Shown here: one piece after another, positions 1-5,032 of the stretch
Numbering within the stretch: position 1 is the stretch's first letter
Layout of the letters: the number at the start of each line of letters is the position of its first letter
Origin: a bacterium HR41
Lineage (GTDB): Bacteria; Actinomycetota; Thermoleophilia; Solirubrobacterales; Thermoleophilaceae
Assembly: GCA_002898855.1 (NCBI GenBank)
Contig: BEIR01000086.1
Coordinates: forward strand, 1 to 6,137
Length of the DNA stretch: 6,137 bases
Reading direction: 5' to 3'
The notes under the pieces: model-generated
The model's input: the letters and a program-made list of their open reading frames with translations, nothing else
Databases searched by the model: none
Told to the model about the DNA's origin: nothing
Position numbers and translations under genes: made by a program

Positions 1-371
1 ATGCGCGCCAAGCGCACGAACATCCCCAGCGTCTCGGGGCGCGTTTGGCGGAACATGAACTCGCGCAGCGGCCCCTCGCCGCGGCGGATCGCTGTCTCCT
101 GCGAGATCCGCTGCTCGCGCCACGGGTCGATCGCCGCCTCCTTGACGCGCGAGAACGTCGGCGCCATCACGAACAACGTCAGGAACAGCGCGATCCCGAC
201 CAGCACCTGGTTGGGCGGGGCGTTCGGCACGCCCAGACCGACCCTGACGAAGCCGAGCACGATCAAAATCCGGGTGAAGCTCGTGACGGTGAAAAGCAGC
301 GCCGGCAGAACGCTGAGCGCCGTTACGAGCAGGAACAGCTGGACCGCTTCGCTCGTGCCGGGCAGGTTCAT
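1..371 (-). CDS. fliP: FliP, flagellar type III export gate protein, 3' end outside window
   Basis: Partial gene: 123 complete codons from the ATG at 371, running off the left edge. The translation begins MNLPGTSEAVQLFLLVTALS and continues LPALLFTVTSFTRILIVLGF, VRVGLGVPNAPPNQVLVGIA and LFLTLFVMAP. This is the unmistakable FliP/SctR core (TSFTRI-IV, APPNQVL-G-ALFLT-F-MAP). The end of the visible part, GPLREFMFRQTRPETLGMFV, corresponds to PLREFMLRQTRE of enteric FliP. Five FliP subunits with FliQ and FliR form the export gate. The protein starts nearly at its first membrane helix, so the cleaved signal peptide of enteric FliP is missing; no in-frame alternative start is visible just upstream. 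It overlaps fliO by ATGA. Confidence 0.96.
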   Translation of the reverse strand, partial: MNLPGTSEAVQLFLLVTALSVLPALLFTVTSFTRILIVLGFVRVGLGVPNAPPNQVLVGIALFLTLFVMAPTFSRVKEAAIDPWREQRISQETAIRRGEGPLREFMFRQTRPETLGMFVRLAR

Positions 372-901
372 CCGCGCACCGTCATTTGACGCAAGCGGTC
401 GATCAGCTCGCCGATAGTCCGGCCTCGGTGCGCCGCTCCGGTCGGTGCGCTGCCGGTTTCGTCGTCGGCGAGGAGTCCCTGCGCAGCGGCGTCGCGCTCG
501 CGGAAGCGGCAAATCGCGTGCACCTGCCGCTCGCTGGCGGCGACAAGAACTACCTCACGACCGACGCGTACCAGATGCAGCGACTTCCCTGGCCCCAGCG
601 GCAGTGCGGCGAGCTGGCTCAGTGCTGTGCCGTGGGCGCGCGCGCTCGCCCCGAGTTTGAAGCGCCGGAGCGCCCAGTAGAGCCCGTAGATCAAAGCGAC
701 GACGACCGCCAGCCCGAGCAGCGTGCGACCGAAGCCGCCGCCCCCGCTCGCCGCCTGTGTCGCCGGCGCGCCGGAACCGAGATCGACGGGCGTACGCTCG
801 CCGAGATCGCGCGCGGCAGCGAGCGCCACCGTGGGCCAGACCGCCAACGCCGCCCCGGCGGCGGTCGCGCAAGCAGCGAGCGCGGTCAGTGGTGAACGCA
901 T
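368..901 (-). CDS. fliO: FliO, flagellar export-gate assembly protein
   Basis: 177 residues. Residues 1-30 look like a signal peptide or first membrane helix (ALAACATAAGAALAVWPTVA). A Gly/Ala-rich periplasmic linker follows, then a membrane helix at about 58-78 (GRTLLGLAVVVALIYGLYWA) followed by basic RRFK. The cytoplasmic FliO domain has LAALPLGPGKSLHLVRVGRE (98-116) and VVLVAASERQVHAI, the family hallmark. FliO helps FliP form the core of the type III export gate, and its sequence is weakly conserved in general. The C-terminus ends RGRTIGELIDRLRQMTVRG. The TGA overlaps the fliP start (ATGA), so the pair is translationally coupled. The start is uncertain because no close Shine-Dalgarno is seen, but no other ATG lies upstream in frame within the gap. 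Confidence 0.9.
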   Translation of the reverse strand: MRSPLTALAACATAAGAALAVWPTVALAAARDLGERTPVDLGSGAPATQAASGGGGFGRTLLGLAVVVALIYGLYWALRRFKLGASARAHGTALSQLAALPLGPGKSLHLVRVGREVVLVAASERQVHAICRFRERDAAAQGLLADDETGSAPTGAAHRGRTIGELIDRLRQMTVRG

Positions 902-903
902 GC

Positions 904-919
904 GGACGGACGGACGGAC
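904..919 (-). repeat. Tetranucleotide tandem repeat (GGAC)4 immediately before fliO
   Basis: Four perfect GGAC units on the plus strand (GTCC on the transcript), lying two bases before the fliO ATG. Two more units occur at 948-955. They fill the space between the likely GGGAGAG ribosome binding sequence and the start codon, giving an unusually long spacing of 17 bases. Confidence 0.7.
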
Positions 920-925
920 TCTCCC

Positions 926-942
926 GGCTCCCGATCGGAGCC
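926..942 (-). promoter_or_regulatory. Small hairpin in the fliN-fliO gap
   Basis: Perfect 6-bp dyad GGCTCC/GGAGCC with a five-base loop. On the minus strand its 3' arm lies just ahead of GGGAGAG, the only Shine-Dalgarno-like sequence before fliO. No T-run follows, so a terminator is unlikely, consistent with read-through into fliO and fliP. Confidence 0.3.
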
Positions 943-962
943 TGCAAGGACGGACGCCCGCG

Positions 963-989
963 TAATCGGAGCGGTCGGCGCGCGCTTGA
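963..989 (-). promoter_or_regulatory. Weak sigma-28-like promoter candidate ahead of fliO
   Basis: The minus strand reads TCAAGCGC (989-982), 11 bases, then TCCGATTA (970-963). Spacing matches the sigma-28 consensus, but only 4 of 8 and 6 of 8 bases agree. It is just after the fliN stop and 61 bases before the fliO ATG. Chance is a serious alternative. Confidence 0.2.
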
Positions 990-993
990 GGGT

Positions 994-1362
994 TCAGGCG
1001 ACGGGCTCGCCGTCGGCGGCGGTGCTCGCCGGCTCGCCGCCAGCGGCTGCACGCGAGCTCTCGGCACGACGGCGTGGCGAGACGACCTCGGTGACCCGGA
1101 TCCCGAACTCGTCGTCAATCACCACCACCTCGCCGCGGCCGATGCGGCGCCCGTTGACGAGCAGGTCGACGGGGTCGCCGGCGGGACGCCCGAGCGCGAT
1201 CAGCGAGCCGGGCGCGAGCTCGAGCGTCTCGGCGATCGTCAGTCGACGCCGCCCGATCTCGGCGCTCACCTCGACCTCGACGTCGCCAAGACGCTCGAGG
1301 TCGGAGCTCGACTGCGCGGCGCCGTCGTCAGCAAGCTGTTCGTACTCGATCTCGTGGGCCAC
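994..1362 (-). CDS. fliN: FliN, flagellar motor switch (C-ring) protein
   Basis: 122 residues from a GTG start. One SpoA/FliN C-terminal domain fills about residues 22-94: LGDVEVEVSAEIGRRRLTIA, ETLELAPGSLIALGRPAGDP, VDLLVNGRRIGRGEVVVIDD, then FGIRVTEVV. These are the FliN signatures (V-E-V-x-A-x-x-G, L-x-P-G-x-x-I-x-L, V-x-x-x-N-G-x-x-I-x-x-G-E-V-V, R-I/V-T). Residues 95-122 are an Ala/Gly/Ser/Glu tail with no known role. It lacks the CheC-like domain of Bacillus FliY, so it is a plain FliN. FliN makes the base of the C-ring and receives export cargo via FliH. It directly follows fliL, where fliM is usually found; FliM itself is larger and has a different middle domain, so this gene is not a FliM. 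Confidence 0.93.
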   Translation of the reverse strand: MAHEIEYEQLADDGAAQSSSDLERLGDVEVEVSAEIGRRRLTIAETLELAPGSLIALGRPAGDPVDLLVNGRRIGRGEVVVIDDEFGIRVTEVVSPRRRAESSRAAAGGEPASTAADGEPVA

Positions 1363-1371
1363 GCTGCCAGG

Positions 1372-1377
1372 CTCCTC
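1372..1377 (-). promoter_or_regulatory. Ribosome binding site of fliN, overlapping the fliL stop codon
   Basis: GAGGAG on the minus strand overlaps the TGA of fliL and stands nine bases before the GTG at 1362. This supports a GTG start for fliN and coupled translation, and shows that the fliL-fliN junction is a normal compact operon joint. Confidence 0.7.
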
Positions 1378-1825
1378 ACTGCACGGTGACGTCGGTGAAC
1401 AGCACTTCTTCGACCTTCACGTCGCTTTCGTGTTCGATCGCGCGCGCGATCCTTTTTTTCAAGCGGTGGCGCGCTTCGCGATCGATCAGGTCGCTGTCGG
1501 AAGCTTGCGTCAGTTGGTCGACGATCACGTCGCGCACCACGGCCTCCTGCGGAAGCGGGCCGTAACCCTCGGGCGGTGACGACCCCCCATGTCCGCCCCC
1601 AGCAGCCGCGTGCACACCGGGCGCGAGAACCAAAGCCACGCTCACCTTCGCGTAGCGACCGTCGGCGAGGTTGACGAGGAACTCTTTCGGCAGTACGTAG
1701 ACCTCGCCCTCGATCTTGTGCTTTTCGGCCGGCGGTTTCGCGAACACGACCTTCCACGCGCCGAGCAGCACGACCAGCGCGACCACCGGCACCAGCACCT
1801 TTTTGTTTTTCAGGAGCTTCCCCAT
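1376..1825 (-). CDS. fliL: FliL, flagellar basal-body-associated stator support protein
   Basis: 149 residues. A short basic N-terminus (MGKLLKNKK) precedes one membrane helix (about 10-29, VLVPVVALVVLLGAWKVVFA). The extracytoplasmic FliL domain has YVLPKEFLVNLADGRYAKVS at residues 43-62 and ends in VEEVLFTDVTVQ, the normal FliL C-terminus. An insertion rich in Gly, Ser and Pro (about 71-92) interrupts the domain where EAVVRDVIVDQLTQ resumes. FliL forms rings around the stator and supports torque. It starts six bases after the motB TAA with no visible Shine-Dalgarno, so coupled translation is likely. fliM normally follows; here fliN does. Confidence 0.94.
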   Translation of the reverse strand: MGKLLKNKKVLVPVVALVVLLGAWKVVFAKPPAEKHKIEGEVYVLPKEFLVNLADGRYAKVSVALVLAPGVHAAAGGGHGGSSPPEGYGPLPQEAVVRDVIVDQLTQASDSDLIDREARHRLKKRIARAIEHESDVKVEEVLFTDVTVQ

Positions 1826-1831
1826 AGCGCG

Positions 1832-2680
1832 TTATCTGACTGCTACCGCACCCGAAGTGATCGACACGCGCAGCGAAGACGTGAGGGGGCCGACACTGGA
1901 AGTGCCGGCACCGCGACCCGTACGTATCAGCACCACCTCGACACGGCGGTTGCGTGCACGCCCGCCCGCTGTCGCGTTCGACGCGATCGGGTGCAGCCAC
2001 GCATAGCCGGTGGCGCTGAGACTGTGGGCGGGTACACCGTAAGCGATCAGAGCGCGCACGACACGGGCCGCGCGCGCCGTAGAGAGCTCCCAGTTGCTCG
2101 GGTAGCGGCCGCTTATCGGGACCGGGTCGGTGTGACCCTCCACCGACACCGGGAGTCCGGCGCGCAGCTTGAGCATGTTCGCCACCTGCATCAGGATCGG
2201 CCGCGAGGCTGGTTTCAGCTCTGCAGATCCGGAGTCGAAAAGGATGCGGTCCGTCAACAGACGAATGACCAGCCCCCGCTGGTCGATGATCGTGCGGATC
2301 TGGCGCTCGAGGTGGTGTCGGCGCACGTAGCGGTCGAGCCGCCGCTTGATCTCGCGGAAGTCGATTTCGTCGCGGTTCTGCTCGTTTTCGACGAGGTTCG
2401 ATTGCGCCTGGCCAGCCTGCGGCGGCGACGGCGTGCGCGAGGGAGGAGCGATCTGCCGCACCGTGTGGCCACCCGGCAGGATCGCACCCGAGAAAGCATC
2501 CTCGAGCGACTGGCGGAGCGCCTCCAGTTTCGATTTGTTCACGTTCGAGATCGCGAACATGACGATGAACAGCGCCATCAGCAGCGTGATCATGTCCGAG
2601 TAGGTGAGTAGCCAACGCTCCTCGTTCTCGTGCTCGCCGTGGCCGCCGCGCCGCCGGCGCGATCCTCGCCGCCCAGCCAT
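1832..2680 (-). CDS. motB: MotB, flagellar motor stator protein with OmpA-like peptidoglycan-binding domain
   Basis: 282 residues. An Arg-rich cytoplasmic N-terminus (1-22) leads into the single membrane helix WLLTYSDMITLLMALFIVMF (23-42); D29 is the conserved ion-binding aspartate of the stator channel. Residues 46-63 (NVNKSKLEALRQSLEDAF) fit the periplasmic plug helix. A Pro/Gln-rich linker follows, then the OmpA/MotB C-terminal domain (about 138-253), with LFDSGSAELKP, GHTDPVPI at 182-189, NWELSTARA and ARNRRVEVVL, the peptidoglycan-binding landmarks. Residues 254-282 form an extra Ser/Gly/Val tail. It anchors MotA to the wall. No good Shine-Dalgarno is seen, so translation is probably coupled to motA three bases upstream. 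Confidence 0.96.
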   Translation of the reverse strand: MAGRRGSRRRRGGHGEHENEERWLLTYSDMITLLMALFIVMFAISNVNKSKLEALRQSLEDAFSGAILPGGHTVRQIAPPSRTPSPPQAGQAQSNLVENEQNRDEIDFREIKRRLDRYVRRHHLERQIRTIIDQRGLVIRLLTDRILFDSGSAELKPASRPILMQVANMLKLRAGLPVSVEGHTDPVPISGRYPSNWELSTARAARVVRALIAYGVPAHSLSATGYAWLHPIASNATAGGRARNRRVEVVLIRTGRGAGTSSVGPLTSSLRVSITSGAVAVR

Positions 2681-2683
2681 CGC

Positions 2684-3526
2684 TCAGGCCGCAACCGGTT
2701 CTGCCGCGGGCGTCGCAGCGGCGCTGGTCGGCGCCGCCCGGCCCGGCGCTGCGGCCGCAGCCCCTTGAGCTGCCTCGGCTAGCTCCGGTGGCAGGAAGCT
2801 GGCGAGCTTCTCGCGCAGCACACGCGGGTTTTCGCCCTCGAGGACGGCGAGCACGGCGTCGACGGTCATGATCCGCAGACGCACTTCAGCGTCGGTGAGC
2901 TCCTTGAGGCGATTGGCGACCGGGAAGAACACGACGTTCGCCGAGCCGACGCCGAACAGGGTGGCGATGAACGCGCTCGAGATCGCCGGCCCCAGGCTGC
3001 CCGGATCGTCGAGGTTCTGCAGCACGTGCACAAGCCCGAGCACAGTGCCGAGGATGCCCATCGTCGGCGCGAAACCGGCGGCCTTCTCGAAAACGCGGCG
3101 CGCGTCGGCGTGCCTCGTCTCGAGAGCCTCGATCTCGATCTCGAGGACCTCGCGCACGACCTCCGGGTCGGTTCCGTCGACCACCATCTGCACCCCTTTG
3201 CGCGTGAAGCGATCGGGAATCTGCTCGAGCTCGGCCTCGAGCGCGAGAAGACCTTCGCGGCGCGCCGTGTCGGCCAGGCGGGTCATGAGCTCGATTCGCT
3301 CGACGGGATCGGGCTCCTCACCCTTGATCGCGATCTGGTAAAGGCGCGGGATCGCCTTGACACGCTCGAAACTTGTGCCGGCCATCACGGCCCCGAAGGT
3401 GCCGCCGAACACGAAGAGCGAAGCGGGGATGTTGATCAGCGCAGTGAGCTGGGTGCCCTCCATAAGCGCGCCCAGCGCGATCAGAACGCAGGCAAGCGCA
3501 ATGCCGATCGCCGTCGTGGCCTTCAT
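2684..3526 (-). CDS. motA: MotA, flagellar motor stator channel protein
   Basis: 280 residues from the ATG at 3526. Four membrane segments fit the MotA/PomA fold: about 4-22, 30-50, 152-172 and 182-203. The cytoplasmic loop holds RREGLLALE, with R90 and E97 at the positions of the charged residues that contact the rotor FliG. Prolines P154 (APTMGILGTVLGL) and P202 (VVFFPVANRL) correspond to the two functional prolines next to TM3 and TM4. MotA assembles with MotB in the inner membrane to conduct the driving ion; the sequence does not settle H+ versus Na+. The C-terminus from about residue 253 is an Ala/Pro/Gly-rich tail not expected in the core family. The motB ATG follows the TGA by three bases. 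An upstream sigma-28-like promoter suggests late-class expression. Confidence 0.95.
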   Translation of the reverse strand: MKATTAIGIALACVLIALGALMEGTQLTALINIPASLFVFGGTFGAVMAGTSFERVKAIPRLYQIAIKGEEPDPVERIELMTRLADTARREGLLALEAELEQIPDRFTRKGVQMVVDGTDPEVVREVLEIEIEALETRHADARRVFEKAAGFAPTMGILGTVLGLVHVLQNLDDPGSLGPAISSAFIATLFGVGSANVVFFPVANRLKELTDAEVRLRIMTVDAVLAVLEGENPRVLREKLASFLPPELAEAAQGAAAAAPGRAAPTSAAATPAAEPVAA

Positions 3527-3531
3527 CGCTA

Positions 3532-3538
3532 CCCCTCC
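3532..3538 (-). promoter_or_regulatory. Ribosome binding site deciding the motA start
   Basis: GGAGGGG on the minus strand, five bases before the ATG at 3526. It selects this ATG over an in-frame upstream ATG at 3595, whose 23 extra residues (Pro/Ser/Gly-rich) do not resemble a MotA N-terminus and would overlap the sigma-28-like promoter. Confidence 0.75.
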
Positions 3539-3541
3539 CGG

Positions 3542-3568
3542 TGATCGGCCGGGACAAGGCGAACTTTC
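3542..3568 (-). promoter_or_regulatory. Sigma-28 (FliA/SigD-type) promoter for motA
   Basis: The minus strand reads GAAAGTTC (3568-3561), an 11-base spacer (3560-3550), then GCCGATCA (3549-3542). The classical flagellar sigma-28 consensus is TAAAGTTT-N11-GCCGATAA, so the match is 6 of 8 and 7 of 8 with exact spacing. It stands directly ahead of motA, a typical late gene under this sigma factor. By the usual -10 to start distance, transcription would begin near 3535, leaving a leader of about nine bases and only part of the Shine-Dalgarno. Small dyads overlapping both boxes (3558-3571 and 3536-3554) are probably incidental. Confidence 0.7.
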
Positions 3569-3607
3569 GCCCGGCGAGCGTGGCAGGTACGACAACTAGT
3601 CGCAGAT

Positions 3608-3630
3608 CGCGGCCGACAAGCGCGGCCGCG
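3608..3630 (-). terminator. Hairpin after flbD, possible U-less terminator
   Basis: CGCGGCC at 3608-3614 pairs perfectly with GGCCGCG at 3624-3630 around a nine-base loop, about 20 bases after the flbD TAG. No T-run follows on the minus strand. Its place between flbD and a likely internal promoter for motA would suit a transcription break, but in DNA this GC-rich a 7-bp dyad can occur by chance. Confidence 0.25.
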
Positions 3631-3651
3631 TGCCGGTCGCGGCGTGACGCG

Positions 3652-3882
3652 CTACTCGGCGCTACCGCGCTCCTCCCAGGCGACAGCGAGCGACCGCGCG
3701 GCGATCGCCGCGTGCCAGTCGCGCACCATCGCGATCACCTCGGCGCAGCTCTCGGTCACCACGATCTTCGCTCCGGTCACAAGCGTGATCGTGGTGTCCG
3801 GACACGCCTCGACCTGTTGGATCAGCTGGCAGTTGACGAACAGCTCGCTGCTGTCGCGACCGACGCGATGGACCTTGATCAT
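3652..3882 (-). CDS. flbD: FlbD/SwrD family flagellar protein
   Basis: 76 residues. It starts MIKVHRVGRDSSELFVNCQL, then IQQVEACPDTTITLVTGAKI and VVTESCAEVIAMV. This is the FlbD family pattern (I-x-L/V-x-R start, N-x-D/Q-L-I, E-x-x-P-D-T-x-I-x-L-x-x-G, V-x-E-S). Residues 54-76 are a less conserved tail. The protein is small and soluble, with no membrane segment. In Bacillus subtilis the homologue SwrD, encoded just after flgE, is needed for full motor torque; this should not be confused with the Caulobacter FlbD transcription factor. The place right after flgE and before motA fits that role. ATG 3882 has only a weak upstream GGGTGAGAG. Confidence 0.9.
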   Translation of the reverse strand: MIKVHRVGRDSSELFVNCQLIQQVEACPDTTITLVTGAKIVVTESCAEVIAMVRDWHAAIAARSLAVAWEERGSAE

Positions 3883-3937
3883 CTCTCACCCGCCCGGGAT
3901 TGCGGCGTTGTGCGACCGCCGCACGAGCATCGCGAGA

Positions 3938-4074
3938 AGGGCCGGCTGCGGTCGACGACCGCGACCGCGGTGCGCGGCGCAACGGCAGGAGCGGAGGGTC
4001 CGTCCACGTCTCCTGTCCGCCCCACGAGGTCCGTGGCCTCCGCCCCTACCGTTGCGCCGCCCGCAGCCGGCCCT
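3938..4074 (-). repeat. Large bipartite inverted repeat / candidate structured RNA between flgE and flbD
   Basis: Perfect 14-bp outer arms (AGGGCCGGCTGCGG at 3938-3951, complement at 4061-4074) and perfect 12-bp inner arms (GCGGCGCAACGG at 3974-3985, complement at 4049-4060). Further in, GCGGAGG at 3991-3997 pairs with CCTCCGC at 4037-4043. The right arm is a continuous 26 bases; the left arm is split by 22 bases (3952-3973) that contain their own dyad, ACCGCG/CGCGGT. The centre holds a local hairpin, CCACG-AGGTC-CGTGG (4022-4036). It begins 6 bases after the flgE stop and ends 55 bases before flbD, filling most of that gap. There is no U-tract and no plausible ORF. It may be a structured 3' UTR or RNA element, a U-less terminator, or a small palindromic DNA repeat. 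The pairing is seen directly; the function is unknown. Confidence 0.75.
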
Positions 4075-4080
4075 CTGCGA

Positions 4081-4905
4081 TCAGCGCTTCAGGTTCACCA
4101 GGTCGGCGAGCATCTCGTCGCTCGTCGAGATCACCCGCGAGTTCGCCTGGAAGCCGCGCTGCGCGGTGATCATGTCGGTGAACTCGCTAGCGAGGTCGAC
4201 GTTCGACATCTCGAGCGTGCCGGCGATCGTCGCCCCGAAACCGGCCGACGCCGGCGCGCCGAGTTGCGGGGTGCCCGAGTTCAGCGTCTGCGCCCAGCGG
4301 TTGCCGGACATGCGCATCAAACCGGCCGGGTTCTGGAACTTGGCGAGCTCGAGCTGGCCGGCGGTTTGCAGGGTGCCGGCCGTATCGACGTAGGTGACGG
4401 TGCCGTCCGTCCCTATCGAGACGCTGGTAGCGCCCGCCGGAATCTGAATGTACGGCGGGTTGGCACCGCCGGTACCGAGCACGAACCAGCCCTCCTGCGT
4501 GACGAGATAGCCCTGGCTGTTGAGCGTGAACGAGCCGGCGCGCGTGTACTGGACCGCCGTCGCTGCCGGCGCGGCGGGCGGCGTACCGAGCGCGACGCGG
4601 AAGAAGCCGTCGCCCTGGATCGCGACGTCGAGCGGGTTGCCGGTCGACTGCAGGGCGCCGGTGGTCATCTGGTTGTCGACCGAGCCGAGCTGTACGCCGA
4701 GCCCGACCTGCAGCGGATTCGAGCCACCCTGGCCACCGCCGGGCGCTGTCGCACCCATCTGCAGCTGCGCGAGCGAGTCCTTGAACGTGGTGCGCGCTCC
4801 CTTGTAGCCGACGGTGTTGACGTTGGCGAGGTCGTTCGCCGTGACGTCGAGCATCGTCTGGTGGGTGCGCAAACCGCTGATCGCGGCGTACATCGAACGC
4901 ATCAT
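4081..4905 (-). CDS. flgE: FlgE, flagellar hook protein (short form)
   Basis: 274 residues. The N-terminus MMRSMYAAISGLRTHQTMLD followed by ANDLANVNTVGYKGART (residues 23-39) is the conserved rod/hook 'Flg_bb_rod' segment, and TTFKDSLAQLQ is hook-like. Residues 93-103 (DVAIQGDGFFR) and 120-126 (YTRAGSF) are the basal-body/hook core. The C-terminus, with MSNVDLASEFTDMITAQRGF at 233-252 and TSDEMLADLVNLKR, is the coiled-coil D0 end typical of Gram-positive FlgE. It has no cysteine and no large central insertion, so it is close to the roughly 260-residue Bacillus hook rather than the 400-residue enteric one. FlgG, the distal rod, is the main alternative; position after flgD and the C-terminal sequence favour FlgE. 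It is followed after 6 bases by a large inverted repeat. Confidence 0.93.
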   Translation of the reverse strand: MMRSMYAAISGLRTHQTMLDVTANDLANVNTVGYKGARTTFKDSLAQLQMGATAPGGGQGGSNPLQVGLGVQLGSVDNQMTTGALQSTGNPLDVAIQGDGFFRVALGTPPAAPAATAVQYTRAGSFTLNSQGYLVTQEGWFVLGTGGANPPYIQIPAGATSVSIGTDGTVTYVDTAGTLQTAGQLELAKFQNPAGLMRMSGNRWAQTLNSGTPQLGAPASAGFGATIAGTLEMSNVDLASEFTDMITAQRGFQANSRVISTSDEMLADLVNLKR

Positions 4906-4914
4906 GGCTTCCTG

Positions 4915-4922
4915 CCCTCCTT
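4915..4922 (-). promoter_or_regulatory. Ribosome binding site of flgE
   Basis: AAGGAGGG on the minus strand, nine bases before the first of two adjacent ATG codons (4905). It is one of the strongest anti-16S matches in the window, fitting a structural protein needed in many copies. The spacing and the family's M-x-R-S-M start favour the 4905 ATG. Confidence 0.75.
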
Positions 4923-4927
4923 CGCCT

Positions 4928-4955
4928 GGTCGCCGGCGCCGGACGCCGGCCGACC
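4928..4955 (-). promoter_or_regulatory. Strong hairpin in the flgE leader
   Basis: Inverted repeat: GGTCG/CGACC (4928-4932 with 4951-4955) stacked on CCGGCG/CGCCGG (4933-4938 with 4944-4949), with a one-base bulge at 4950 and a five-base loop. On the transcript it ends five bases before the flgE Shine-Dalgarno, in the 127-base gap after the upstream gene. It has no U-tract, so an intrinsic terminator is not indicated. It could be an mRNA-stabilising 5' hairpin or modulate flgE translation; GC-rich chance pairing is possible. Confidence 0.4.
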
Positions 4956-5032
4956 GTGGTTTTCTCCTTCGCTGCCCGCCGGTCGGCGAGCGGCGTGTGC
5001 GCGGTCCCCTCCCTGAGGTGCAGGTGCCCGCC

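Noticed and set aside
1589..2611. 340-codon open frame on the plus strand
   Set aside because: It is antisense to motB and fliL, has biased Arg/His/Val composition and no domain. It is a shadow of the real genes.
1266..2615. 449-codon open frame on the minus strand in another frame of motB-fliL-fliN
   Set aside because: It overlaps three well-recognised genes almost completely and gives an Arg/Ala/Gly-rich product with no motif.
3536..3554. TCCCGG/CCGGGA hairpin covering the motA ribosome binding site as a translational switch
   Set aside because: It coincides with the -10 box of the promoter, and transcripts from that promoter would not contain the full stem. It remains possible only for read-through RNA.
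3527..3595. Upstream in-frame start for motA adding 23 residues
   Set aside because: The added residues do not look like MotA, and a strong Shine-Dalgarno five bases before 3526 plus the sigma-28-like promoter point to the shorter form.
3541..5016. 491-codon open frame on the plus strand
   Set aside because: It runs antisense across flgE, flbD and the inverted repeat. Its translation is Arg/Ala/Gly-rich with no recognisable domain, as expected from the GC-rich third positions of the opposite strand.
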